Assembly: GCA_025351205.1 (NCBI GenBank) | Contig: JANXWI010000148.1 | Coordinates: 1 to 12,737, forward strand | Direction of reading: 5' to 3' | DNA length: 12,737 nt | DNA from: Deinococcus sp. | GTDB lineage: Bacteria > Deinococcota > Deinococci > Deinococcales > Deinococcaceae | In this document: positions 6,192 to 12,737 of the stretch, in pieces | Position numbering within the stretch: the first letter of the stretch is position 1 | How the letters are laid out: the number at the start of each line of letters is the position of its first letter | Made by a program: the position numbers and the translations under genes | The notes under the pieces: generated by a model | The model's database searches: none | What the model saw: the letters and a program-made list of their open reading frames with translations, nothing else | Told to the model about the DNA's origin: nothing

Positions 6192-6721
6192 TCCTCCAGC
6201 TGCCTGCGGTGGTGCCGGGTGTGGAAGGTCGCCATCCGCAGCCAGTCATGGGCGTCGATTTCGCCCAGAAAGGGGTGGGCGTAGCGCCTTGAAAGGTCGG
6301 CCTCATGCAGGTGGGCGGACAACCCGGTCAGGCGTTCGCAGGCGGCCTGCCAGCGGCCCGTGAGGTCTGTCCAGGCCGTGCCGGGGCCGGGTTCCAGCCG
6401 TTCTGGCGAGACCCGTTTGCCGCCGATCACCCGGCCCGGCCCGGACGGCGGGGGCAGCCGGGGGGTCTGGGCCAGAAGCTGCGCGGCGATCCCGGCCACC
6501 ACTTCATTGACCAGCAGCACGTGTTCAGTGACCTGTGCCGGACTCCAGCGGCCCGGCGCGGGCGGGGTCAGCCAGTGGCTCTGGCACTCCGGAACGGCGA
6601 CCTGAAACCGCTCCAGGGCCTTGCGAAGTTCGGCGCTGATCTGATCTGGAGTGTCCCCGAAGGCCGTCAGCATGCGCGTGCCTGTGCTCGCCCCGGTGGG
6701 CTGCTCCTGTTGCCTGGTCAT
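6188..6721 (-). CDS. DinB-superfamily protein
   Basis: This 177-aa protein fits a DinB/YfiT-like four-helix bundle. The expected metal-binding histidine triad is visible as His67 in WSPAQVTEH and the pair His167 and His171 in FHTRHHRRQLEE at the C-terminus. Family members include thiol transferases, among them bacillithiol transferases, and uncharacterised metal-dependent hydrolases; the substrate here is unknown. Deinococcus makes bacillithiol, so a bacillithiol-dependent transferase is a reasonable but unproven idea. The start at 6721 has a TAGACT box 7 nt upstream and no ribosome binding site. The stop overlaps the start of the 143-aa gene. The name DinB reflects the fold and is not DNA polymerase IV. 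Confidence 0.85.
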   Translation of the reverse strand: MTRQQEQPTGASTGTRMLTAFGDTPDQISAELRKALERFQVAVPECQSHWLTPPAPGRWSPAQVTEHVLLVNEVVAGIAAQLLAQTPRLPPPSGPGRVIGGKRVSPERLEPGPGTAWTDLTGRWQAACERLTGLSAHLHEADLSRRYAHPFLGEIDAHDWLRMATFHTRHHRRQLEE

Positions 6722-6728
6722 GCGGCCC

Positions 6729-6734
6729 AGTCTA
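6729..6734 (-). promoter_or_regulatory. -10 box of the DinB-fold operon
   Basis: On the minus strand TAGACT ends 7 nt before the ATG at 6721, in the same arrangement as at other genes here. It predicts a leaderless two-gene transcript. Confidence 0.5.
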
Positions 6735-6799
6735 CTGCCGGTGACCTGCCCGCGACGTCGTCAGCCTTCTGAGTACGTCGTTGCTAACATCTCGGGCTT

Positions 6800-6956
6800 C
6801 CGCGTCTTGGCGAGAGCAGCGCCCATAAGGACGCTTCGCCGCAGAAAGCGCTCCACCCCTACACTCTCGCAAGGACGTGCTTCTGTCCTCTTTCGCCTCT
6901 TGGGCAGAACAGCGCGCCTCTTGGCCAGAGCAGCGCCGTTGACGACGTTTGGCCGC
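6800..6956 (-). repeat. Degenerate direct repeats in the fdhD-dinB gap
   Basis: Two 43-nt blocks, 6800-6842 and 6914-6956, match at 34 positions. On the minus strand each reads GCGGC.AA.CGTC followed by GGCGCTGCTCT.GCCAAGA. A third partial copy (6895-6915) adjoins the second as a 21-bp tandem unit sharing GCCTCTTGG.CAGA.CAGCGC on the plus strand. The blocks fall in the 289-nt gap between fdhD and the DinB-fold gene. A minus-strand frame is open across them, but it lacks a start signal and its product is just the repeat, so I treat the region as noncoding. Confidence 0.6.
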
Positions 6957-7010
6957 CTGGTCACGCTTGGCCGCCCCACTCGGTAAAGCCAAAGCGTTGC
7001 AAGGAGATAC

Positions 7011-7874
7011 TTAAAACGCCAGGCGCTCGGCCCCGGCGTAGACGTTGAAGCGCCCCGCCCGCGCGAAACCCACCAGCGTCAGGCCCAGGCTGACCGCCGT
7101 ATCCACCGCCAGGGTGCTGGGCGCCCCTACCGTGACCACCACCGCCACGCCCGCCAGCAGCGCCTTCTGCACGATCTCGAAACCGGCGCGGCTGCTGGTG
7201 ACCAGCACGTGGTTGGTCGGCAACCCGCCTGGCCCACCCACCCCCAGACACGCGCCCACCAGCTTGTCTACAGCATTGTGCCGCCCGACGTCCTCGAAGG
7301 CGGCCAGCAGCGTGCCGCCCGCATTGAAGAGGCCCGCCGCGTGCAGGCCGCCGCTGGCCTCGAAGGCGGGCTGCGCCTGCCGCAGGCGCTCCGGCAAGCT
7401 GGAAATGAGCGCCGGAGACAGAGGGGCCGCCGTCCAGACCGGGGGCTGCACGCGCAACATCAGGCGCTCGACGCTGCCGCTGCCGCAGATTCCGCAGGCG
7501 CTGGACGTGAAGGTGCTGCGCCTGGCCCCCAGCAGCACCGATTCGTCGCCGCGCAGCCAGACCACGTTGGGGCTATCACCCGTCTGCCACAGCTCCCGCA
7601 CCGCGCCGCCCAGCCCCTCGGCATGCAGCCAGCCGCGCGCCAGATGCAGGTCGTGGCCGGGCGTGCGCATGGTGACGCTGAGCGCTTCGCTGCCCTCCCC
7701 GGCCAGCTGCACGCGCAGTTCCAGCGGCTCCTCGGCAGCCACCAGATCATCCTGCCAGTCTGCCCAGGCCCCGCCTGCAAAGCGCCGCACGGGAACCCTC
7801 GCCAGTTGCTGGCCGGGCAACTCGGACACCGATTTGGAGGCCGACTGGTCAGCGGTCACGCGCTCGGCGGTCAT
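7011..7874 (-). CDS. fdhD: Formate dehydrogenase accessory sulfurtransferase FdhD
   Basis: FdhD receives sulfur from a cysteine desulfurase and transfers it to the molybdenum or tungsten bis-MGD cofactor, which is required to activate formate dehydrogenase. The 287-aa protein is of normal length. It has the persulfide-carrying CxxC in SSACGICGSGS (Cys127 and Cys130) and the cofactor-binding signature FEDVGRHNAVDK (193-204), followed by VTSSRAGFEIVQKA and VGAPSTLAVDTA, all typical of the family. The first 25 residues are variable. The start is supported by TATACT 6 nt upstream and no competing ribosome site. No formate dehydrogenase or molybdopterin gene is adjacent, so the client enzyme is encoded elsewhere. 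The upstream phosphoesterase is on the same strand, but 130 nt and a separate promoter lie between. Confidence 0.95.
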   Translation of the reverse strand: MTAERVTADQSASKSVSELPGQQLARVPVRRFAGGAWADWQDDLVAAEEPLELRVQLAGEGSEALSVTMRTPGHDLHLARGWLHAEGLGGAVRELWQTGDSPNVVWLRGDESVLLGARRSTFTSSACGICGSGSVERLMLRVQPPVWTAAPLSPALISSLPERLRQAQPAFEASGGLHAAGLFNAGGTLLAAFEDVGRHNAVDKLVGACLGVGGPGGLPTNHVLVTSSRAGFEIVQKALLAGVAVVVTVGAPSTLAVDTAVSLGLTLVGFARAGRFNVYAGAERLAF

Positions 7875-7880
7875 TGAGGA

Positions 7881-7886
7881 AGTATA
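7881..7886 (-). promoter_or_regulatory. -10 box of fdhD
   Basis: On the minus strand TATACT ends exactly 6 nt before the ATG at 7874, predicting a leaderless message. A TTGCAA lies 14 nt further upstream, too close to be a standard -35 box. Confidence 0.6.
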
Positions 7887-7914
7887 TCCAGCCGCGTTTC
7901 TTGCAACCGTGCTG

Positions 7915-7956
7915 TTTTCAGGAACTGTCCTTGGCTTTTCCGGAACTGTCCCTGCT
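7915..7956 (+). repeat. 21-bp tandem duplication flanked by an inverted repeat
   Basis: Two 21-bp units (7915-7935 and 7936-7956) share TTTTC.GGAACTGTCC. GTTTTCAG (7914-7921) and CTGAAAAC (7955-7962) form a perfect 8-bp inverted repeat around them. The block lies between the end of the phosphoesterase gene and the fdhD promoter, so it could affect termination of the first or regulation of the second. Confidence 0.75.
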
Positions 7957-8004
7957 GAAAACGGTCCTTCTGCAAGGCATGTTGCCGTTCAGCCGGGTCA
8001 GCGT

Positions 8005-8916
8005 TCAGGCCGGGACGAACAGCTGCGGATTCAGGCTTCTGAACATCTCCCAGCTCGCCGCGTCCTTGTCCAGCCCCTGCGCCGAGGTCCATTCCCAAAA
8101 GGGCGTGTAGAGGCTACGGGCGCTCCTGAGTTCCTCCAGGAAAATCAGGGCGCTCAGGCCGCCCTCGTCCAGCAGGCCGGAGGTCTCGAAGCGCTCCAGC
8201 ACCCCGGCGCGGTCATAGGGCGCGGCGCAGATGGTGGGCGTCCAGCGGTCACCTTGCCCGTCCAGCAGCAGGTAACGGGCGCGCGGGTCGCCGTCGAAGG
8301 GTGCGCCCACCGCCCCGGTGTTGATCAGCCAGCCCTCAGGCTGCTCACCTGATCCGGTCTGGGGCAGCCCGACCTCACGAAGCCCAACCTGACGGAGCAT
8401 GGGGCGGTGAATGTGCGAGGCCACAAGCACCCCGGCCTCTGCGGCGACGAGCAGCTCCGCGCCGCGCGAAGGCGGGGTGAAGGTGCCGATGGCCTCGCGG
8501 TAGTGCTGCGGTGAACCGTGGGCGATCACCACCTGCGGCAGCCCGGGCGTGTGCGGACGCAGGCTCATGGGCCAGGCGGCGATGGGGGCCAGCAGCCCGG
8601 CGCGCTCCAGCTGCCGGGCGCTCCAGTCCGTCGCGCCCCAGAACGGGTCGGCGTACCACTCGGCGGGCAGCGACGGGCTGCGTGCGTGCCAGAGCAGCAT
8701 CAGGTCATCGTGGTTGCCGAGCGTGAATACGGGCGGCGGCAGGTCTGCGTGGGGCCAGTCCAGCACCCGCCGCATGCAGGCCACGCTGTCGGGACCACGG
8801 TTGACCACGTCGCCGTTGATATACAGCCCGTCTATGCCCAGGGGCCGCAGGTCTTGCAGCACGGCCTCCAGGGCACCCAGGTTGCCGTGAATATCGGCGA
8901 TGACAGCGAGGCGCAC
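8005..8916 (-). CDS. Metallophosphoesterase (calcineurin-like)
   Basis: This is a 303-aa cytoplasmic hydrolase with a complete two-metal site: DIH (Asp8, His10), GDVVNRGP (Asp36), GNHD (67-70, with Asn68 and His69), His133 in IAHGSP and SHIH (His168, His170). These are the five blocks of the calcineurin-like fold. The arrangement and length fit YfcE/MJ0936-related and Ser/Thr-phosphatase-like members, whose substrates range from phosphodiesters to nucleotides; the substrate here cannot be told. The C-terminal 80 residues, after the last metal ligand, include INTGAVGAPFDGDPRARYLLLD, where the catalytic fold closes, and then a helical tail. The start is GTG at 8916, supported by TATACT 6 nt upstream. 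The gene is divergent from the amylase and lies upstream of fdhD on the same strand. Confidence 0.9.
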   Translation of the reverse strand: MRLAVIADIHGNLGALEAVLQDLRPLGIDGLYINGDVVNRGPDSVACMRRVLDWPHADLPPPVFTLGNHDDLMLLWHARSPSLPAEWYADPFWGATDWSARQLERAGLLAPIAAWPMSLRPHTPGLPQVVIAHGSPQHYREAIGTFTPPSRGAELLVAAEAGVLVASHIHRPMLRQVGLREVGLPQTGSGEQPEGWLINTGAVGAPFDGDPRARYLLLDGQGDRWTPTICAAPYDRAGVLERFETSGLLDEGGLSALIFLEELRSARSLYTPFWEWTSAQGLDKDAASWEMFRSLNPQLFVPA

Positions 8917-8922
8917 CCGGCG

Positions 8923-8928
8923 AGTATA
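8923..8928 (-). promoter_or_regulatory. -10 box of the phosphoesterase gene
   Basis: On the minus strand TATACT ends 6 nt before the GTG at 8916. The hexamer and spacing are identical to those at fdhD. It predicts a leaderless message with a GTG start. Confidence 0.55.
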
Positions 8929-8949
8929 GAGATGATGCGGGCGCGGTTG

Positions 8950-9001
8950 GGCACGCAGGACCCTTTAACCCTTGCGAATCCTTGCGGGTACGGAGCGTGC
9001 C
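8950..9001. repeat. Inverted repeat in the phosphoesterase-amylase gap
   Basis: GGCACGC (8950-8956) and GCGTGCC (8995-9001) are perfect 7-bp inverted repeats 38 nt apart. Between them, CCTTGCG occurs twice as a direct repeat. The block lies between two divergent promoters and could be a regulator-binding region or a weak hairpin. A chance origin is not excluded. Confidence 0.3.
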
Positions 9002-9076
9002 GGATGGCCCTGGACGCCGTGACGACAACGTCTCGGCACTTCTCCGGGCCGCGCATGGTTCGCCTCCCCGCCCGGC

Positions 9077-9085
9077 TGCCATACT
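9077..9085 (+). promoter_or_regulatory. Extended -10 promoter of the amylase gene
   Basis: TGC followed by CATACT (9080-9085) ends 6 nt before the ATG at 9092. The TGn extension and the spacing match the coaX promoter. No ribosome binding site precedes the ATG. Confidence 0.5.
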
Positions 9086-9091
9086 GCCGGC

Positions 9092-10588
<1,497 letters not shown>

Positions 10589-10594
10589 CCGACG

Positions 10595-10813
10595 TCAGAG
10601 CTGGTTCACCACCAGACCGACCAGTTCGCGCGCCGAGATGAGCCGGATGTCGGCCTCCTGCTCGCTCATCCCGGCCTCGATCAGAATGCGTTTCACCAGG
10701 TCCAGTGCGGCGTCGGCGGCGGCTTCCGGTTCGCTGCCCTCCAGCAGGCCCAGGCGGAGGTTCACGACGGCGAGGTGGTTCACGAGTCCGGTGGTCAATC
10801 CTGCGAGGGTCAT
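10595..10813 (-). CDS. Small hypothetical protein, 72 aa
   Basis: The protein starts MTLAGLTTGLVNHL and ends ARELVGLVVNQL. I do not recognise it. It is short, acidic and almost entirely helical by composition, with one hydrophobic N-terminal helix and a helix from about 28 to 47 rich in Ala, Glu and Leu. Third codon positions are strongly G or C, as in the neighbours, while the overlapping frames on both strands give arginine-rich nonsense, so I take it as real. Its stop is only 6 nt from the amylase stop, facing it. It is divergent from the HAD gene, 54 nt away. A possible -10 box TAGCCT sits 5 nt before the ATG. Confidence 0.65.
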   Translation of the reverse strand: MTLAGLTTGLVNHLAVVNLRLGLLEGSEPEAAADAALDLVKRILIEAGMSEQEADIRLISARELVGLVVNQL

Positions 10814-10818
10814 GGCCC

Positions 10819-10824
10819 AGGCTA
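10819..10824 (-). promoter_or_regulatory. Possible -10 box of the 72-aa gene
   Basis: On the minus strand TAGCCT ends 5 nt before the ATG at 10813. The spacing is one nucleotide shorter than at the other genes, so the assignment is weaker. Confidence 0.3.
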
Positions 10825-10854
10825 GCGCGGCAGACAGGCTTCACCGACCTCCGC

Positions 10855-10860
10855 TATGCT
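10855..10860 (+). promoter_or_regulatory. -10 box of the HAD-dipeptidase operon
   Basis: TATGCT ends 7 nt before the ATG at 10868. An in-frame ATG at 10856 lies inside this box and would be unusable on such a transcript, which argues for 10868 as the start. Confidence 0.5.
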
Positions 10861-10867
10861 GCTGGCC

Positions 10868-11578
10868 ATGAAGGTTGCCGACACCACAGACCCGTCCGTT
10901 TTCCCGTCAACCGTCCGGGGCGTGCTGTTTGACCGCGACGAGACCATTGCCTACACCGACCCCGGCGTGTACCAAGAGGCCGCCCACTGGGCCGCGCAGC
11001 ATTTCGGGCTGGACGTGAGGGCGGCGGGGCAGGCGCTCAGAGCACAGTGGGCCGCGCAGGAAGACCCGGCCCAGGTCGGCGGCTGGTGGAGCCTGCGCAC
11101 CGAGGCCGACGAAACGGCCTACTGGCAGCGCTATGGCCACGAACTGGCGGCCCGGCTGGAAGTGCCGGAACACGAGATCGGGGTGATGCTCACCGAGTGG
11201 CCCTACCAGCGTTACATGAAGGCCGTGCCGGAAGCGCGCGCGGTGCTGAGCGAGCTGCGGGCGCGGGGCCTGCGGGTGGGCGTGCTGAGCAACACCCTGC
11301 CGAGCATCGGGGCCACGCTGGAGGCCATGAACCTGGCCGACGTGGTGGACGTGGCGATTGCCAGCTGCACCCTGGGCGTCCACAAACCCGAGCCGGAAGC
11401 CTTCACGCAGGCCGCCGCCCTGATGGACCTGCTCCCCGGGCAGATTCTGTTCATCGACGACAAGCTGGAGAACGTGGAGGCCGCCCGCGCGGCAGGCATG
11501 CGCTCGGCGCTGATCGACCTGCACGGTCAGCAGCCGGGGGCCATTCACGACCTGCAAAGCGTGCTGGACCTGGTGTGA
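10868..11578 (+). CDS. HAD-superfamily hydrolase
   Basis: This 236-aa cytoplasmic phosphatase-like enzyme has the four HAD motifs: motif I FDRDET (21-26; nucleophile Asp22 and acid/base Asp24), motif II LSNT (Ser141), motif III with Lys173 in HKPEP, and motif IV FIDDKLENVEAA (Asp197, Asp198). A helical cap of about 90 residues lies between motifs I and II, as in subfamily IA enzymes (phosphoglycolate phosphatase, dehalogenase and relatives). Motif I normally reads DxDGT; the Glu in place of Gly is less usual. The substrate is unknown. The start follows a -10 box by 7 nt. The stop overlaps the GTG start of the dipeptidase gene (GTGA), so the two are translationally coupled and form the first part of a three-gene operon. 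Confidence 0.9.
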   Translation: MKVADTTDPSVFPSTVRGVLFDRDETIAYTDPGVYQEAAHWAAQHFGLDVRAAGQALRAQWAAQEDPAQVGGWWSLRTEADETAYWQRYGHELAARLEVPEHEIGVMLTEWPYQRYMKAVPEARAVLSELRARGLRVGVLSNTLPSIGATLEAMNLADVVDVAIASCTLGVHKPEPEAFTQAAALMDLLPGQILFIDDKLENVEAARAAGMRSALIDLHGQQPGAIHDLQSVLDLV

Positions 11579-12597
11579 CGACCCTGCCGGTGTTCGACGC
11601 GCACCTCGACCTGGCCTGGAACGCGCAGCTGGGCCGCGACCTGACCATGGAATTGGACGACCTGCACGAACATGATCCGGTGGCGGGTCAGACCGCCTGC
11701 GTGACCTTTTCCGAGCTGCGGCGGGCGGGGGTGGCGTGCTGCTTCGCCACGCTGTTCGCCTGCCCGGCGGGCGAGGACTATCCGCAGGGCTACGAGCAGG
11801 GCGAGAAGGACGGCTGGAAGGGGGCGCGGCGGCAGGCCCTGTCGCAGCTCGACCAGTACCAGAGATGGCAGGACGCCGGAGTCATTCGCCTGCTGGGCAG
11901 CGGGGCCGAGGCGGCGGCGCACGTGAAGGGCTGGACCCCCGAACATTCCGGGCCGCTGGGCGTGACGCTGCTGATGGAGGGGGCCGATCCGCTCAAATCA
12001 GCCAGCGACCTCGACTTCTGGCGCTCTGCGGGCGTGCGCCTGATCGGCCCGGCCTGGGGCCGCACCCGTTACGCCGGGGGCACCGACGCGCCGGGGCCGC
12101 TGACCGGGCGCGGGCAGGAGCTGCTGATCGCCATGCAGGAGGCCGGGGTGGCCCTCGACGCCTCGCACCTTGACGACGCCAGCTTTGCAGAGGCCGTACA
12201 GCTCCAGCCGAAAGTGATCGCCAGCCACAGCAACAGCCGCGCCCTGGTGGTGGGCAACCGGCAGCTGTCCGGTGACATGGCGGCAGCCATCACCGAACAC
12301 GGCGGCGTGATCGGGCTGGTGGGGCACAGCAAGTTCATCCGGCCCGGCTGGGAAGACGGCGACGCGCGGGCCACCTTTGCCGAGTGGGCCAGGCACGCCG
12401 GGCACTACGGCGAGGCGTTCGGCTGGCAGCATGTGGGCCTGGGCACGGACCTCGACGGCGGCTTCGGACTGGAGAAGGCTCCGGCAGGCATCCGGCGCTA
12501 CGAAGATGTGCTGCGGCTGCTGGAAGAACTGCCGGACGATGTGAGGGGCGGCGTACAGGGCGGCCACTGGCTGAGCTGGGTGGAAACCAACATATGA
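11575..12597 (+). CDS. Membrane dipeptidase-type peptidase, family M19
   Basis: This is a 340-aa zinc-dependent dipeptidase. Family ligands are visible in order: DAHLDL (His10, Asp12), Glu135 in LLMEGADPL, His198 in DASHLD, His218 in SHSNSRA and Asp292 in GLGTDLDGG. Spacing matches renal dipeptidase, the family type, which cleaves dipeptides including those with a D-residue at the C-terminus. Despite the family name there is no signal peptide or membrane anchor, so it is probably cytoplasmic. A role in recycling peptidoglycan or protein dipeptides is plausible but unproven. The start is GTG at 11575, overlapping the HAD stop. The frame is open far upstream, but that part is only the shadow of the HAD gene. 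Its own stop overlaps the next start as ATGA. Confidence 0.92.
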   Translation: MTTLPVFDAHLDLAWNAQLGRDLTMELDDLHEHDPVAGQTACVTFSELRRAGVACCFATLFACPAGEDYPQGYEQGEKDGWKGARRQALSQLDQYQRWQDAGVIRLLGSGAEAAAHVKGWTPEHSGPLGVTLLMEGADPLKSASDLDFWRSAGVRLIGPAWGRTRYAGGTDAPGPLTGRGQELLIAMQEAGVALDASHLDDASFAEAVQLQPKVIASHSNSRALVVGNRQLSGDMAAAITEHGGVIGLVGHSKFIRPGWEDGDARATFAEWARHAGHYGEAFGWQHVGLGTDLDGGFGLEKAPAGIRRYEDVLRLLEELPDDVRGGVQGGHWLSWVETNI

Positions 12598-12737
12598 GCT
12601 TTGAACTGGACACCCGGATTCACGCCGTCAATCTGGAGCGCGGCGTGGTCGAGGCGGCGCTGGCGGGGCAGTTTCCAGGGTTGCGGGCGCTGACTCCACG
12701 CACCGGATACGTCACTGGGCCGCTCAGTCTGCGGGCC
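12594..12737 (+). CDS. N-terminal fragment of an unrecognised protein
   Basis: The first 48 residues of a gene are present before the window ends, beginning MSFELDTRIHAVNLERG. No domain can be assigned from this much sequence. The ATG overlaps the dipeptidase stop as ATGA, so the gene is the third member of the HAD-dipeptidase operon and is translated by coupling. A cell-wall or peptide-processing role would fit its position but is a guess. Confidence 0.7.
   Translation, partial: MSFELDTRIHAVNLERGVVEAALAGQFPGLRALTPRTGYVTGPLSLRA

Noticed and set aside
6732..6992. An 86-residue frame on the minus strand between fdhD and the DinB-fold gene
   Set aside because: Its content is the translated 21- and 43-nt repeats, it has no start signal, and two other minus frames across the same repeats are also open.
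10856..10867. ATG at 10856 as start of the HAD gene
   Set aside because: This triplet is part of the -10 box TATGCT, so it would not be in the transcript.

Overview
The window is GC-rich, densely coded bacterial chromosome, most likely from the genus Deinococcus. This is an inference with three supports: the type III pantothenate kinase closely resembles the Deinococcus protein as I remember it; most genes start a few bases after a TAnnnT-type -10 box, leaving almost no leader, as is known for Deinococcus; and small intergenic repeats occur between the genes. No rRNA, tRNA, phage, transposase or CRISPR array was seen.

Layout. 1-216: C-terminal end of an unrecognised gene. 217-591: a convergent gap with two facing copies of a ~100-bp repeat and a 13-bp tandem repeat. 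592-2520 (minus): an Acs-family acyl-CoA synthetase. 2521-3024: a divergent gap with a third repeat copy. 3025-3891: coaX. 3892-4106: a convergent gap with a fourth repeat copy. 4107-4526 (minus): a DoxX-like membrane protein. 4628-5335: a LolD/MacB-type ABC ATPase with no permease beside it. 5432-5725: a 97-aa unknown. 5760-6721 (minus): a DinB-fold protein overlapping a 143-aa unknown. 6722-7010: a repeat-rich gap. 7011-7874 (minus): fdhD. 8005-8916 (minus): a metallophosphoesterase. 9092-10588: a secreted GH13 alpha-amylase-family enzyme. 10595-10813 (minus): a 72-aa small protein. 10868-12737: an overlapping operon of HAD hydrolase, M19 dipeptidase and an unknown gene cut by the window end.

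Function. This is mostly housekeeping and metabolic content rather than an island. CoaX makes the first committed intermediate of CoA, and the divergent acyl-CoA synthetase consumes CoA. The amylase is an exported carbohydrate-degrading enzyme and the M19 enzyme probably cleaves dipeptides. FdhD matures formate dehydrogenase, but no such enzyme is encoded here.

The most notable signals are not protein systems. They are (i) a family of degenerate palindromic intergenic elements in four copies, (ii) a uniform -10-box-to-start spacing of 6-7 nt at seven genes, indicating leaderless mRNAs, and (iii) short tandem duplications of 13-21 bp in many intergenic regions and at the 5' end of coaX. I found no convincing new multi-gene system.
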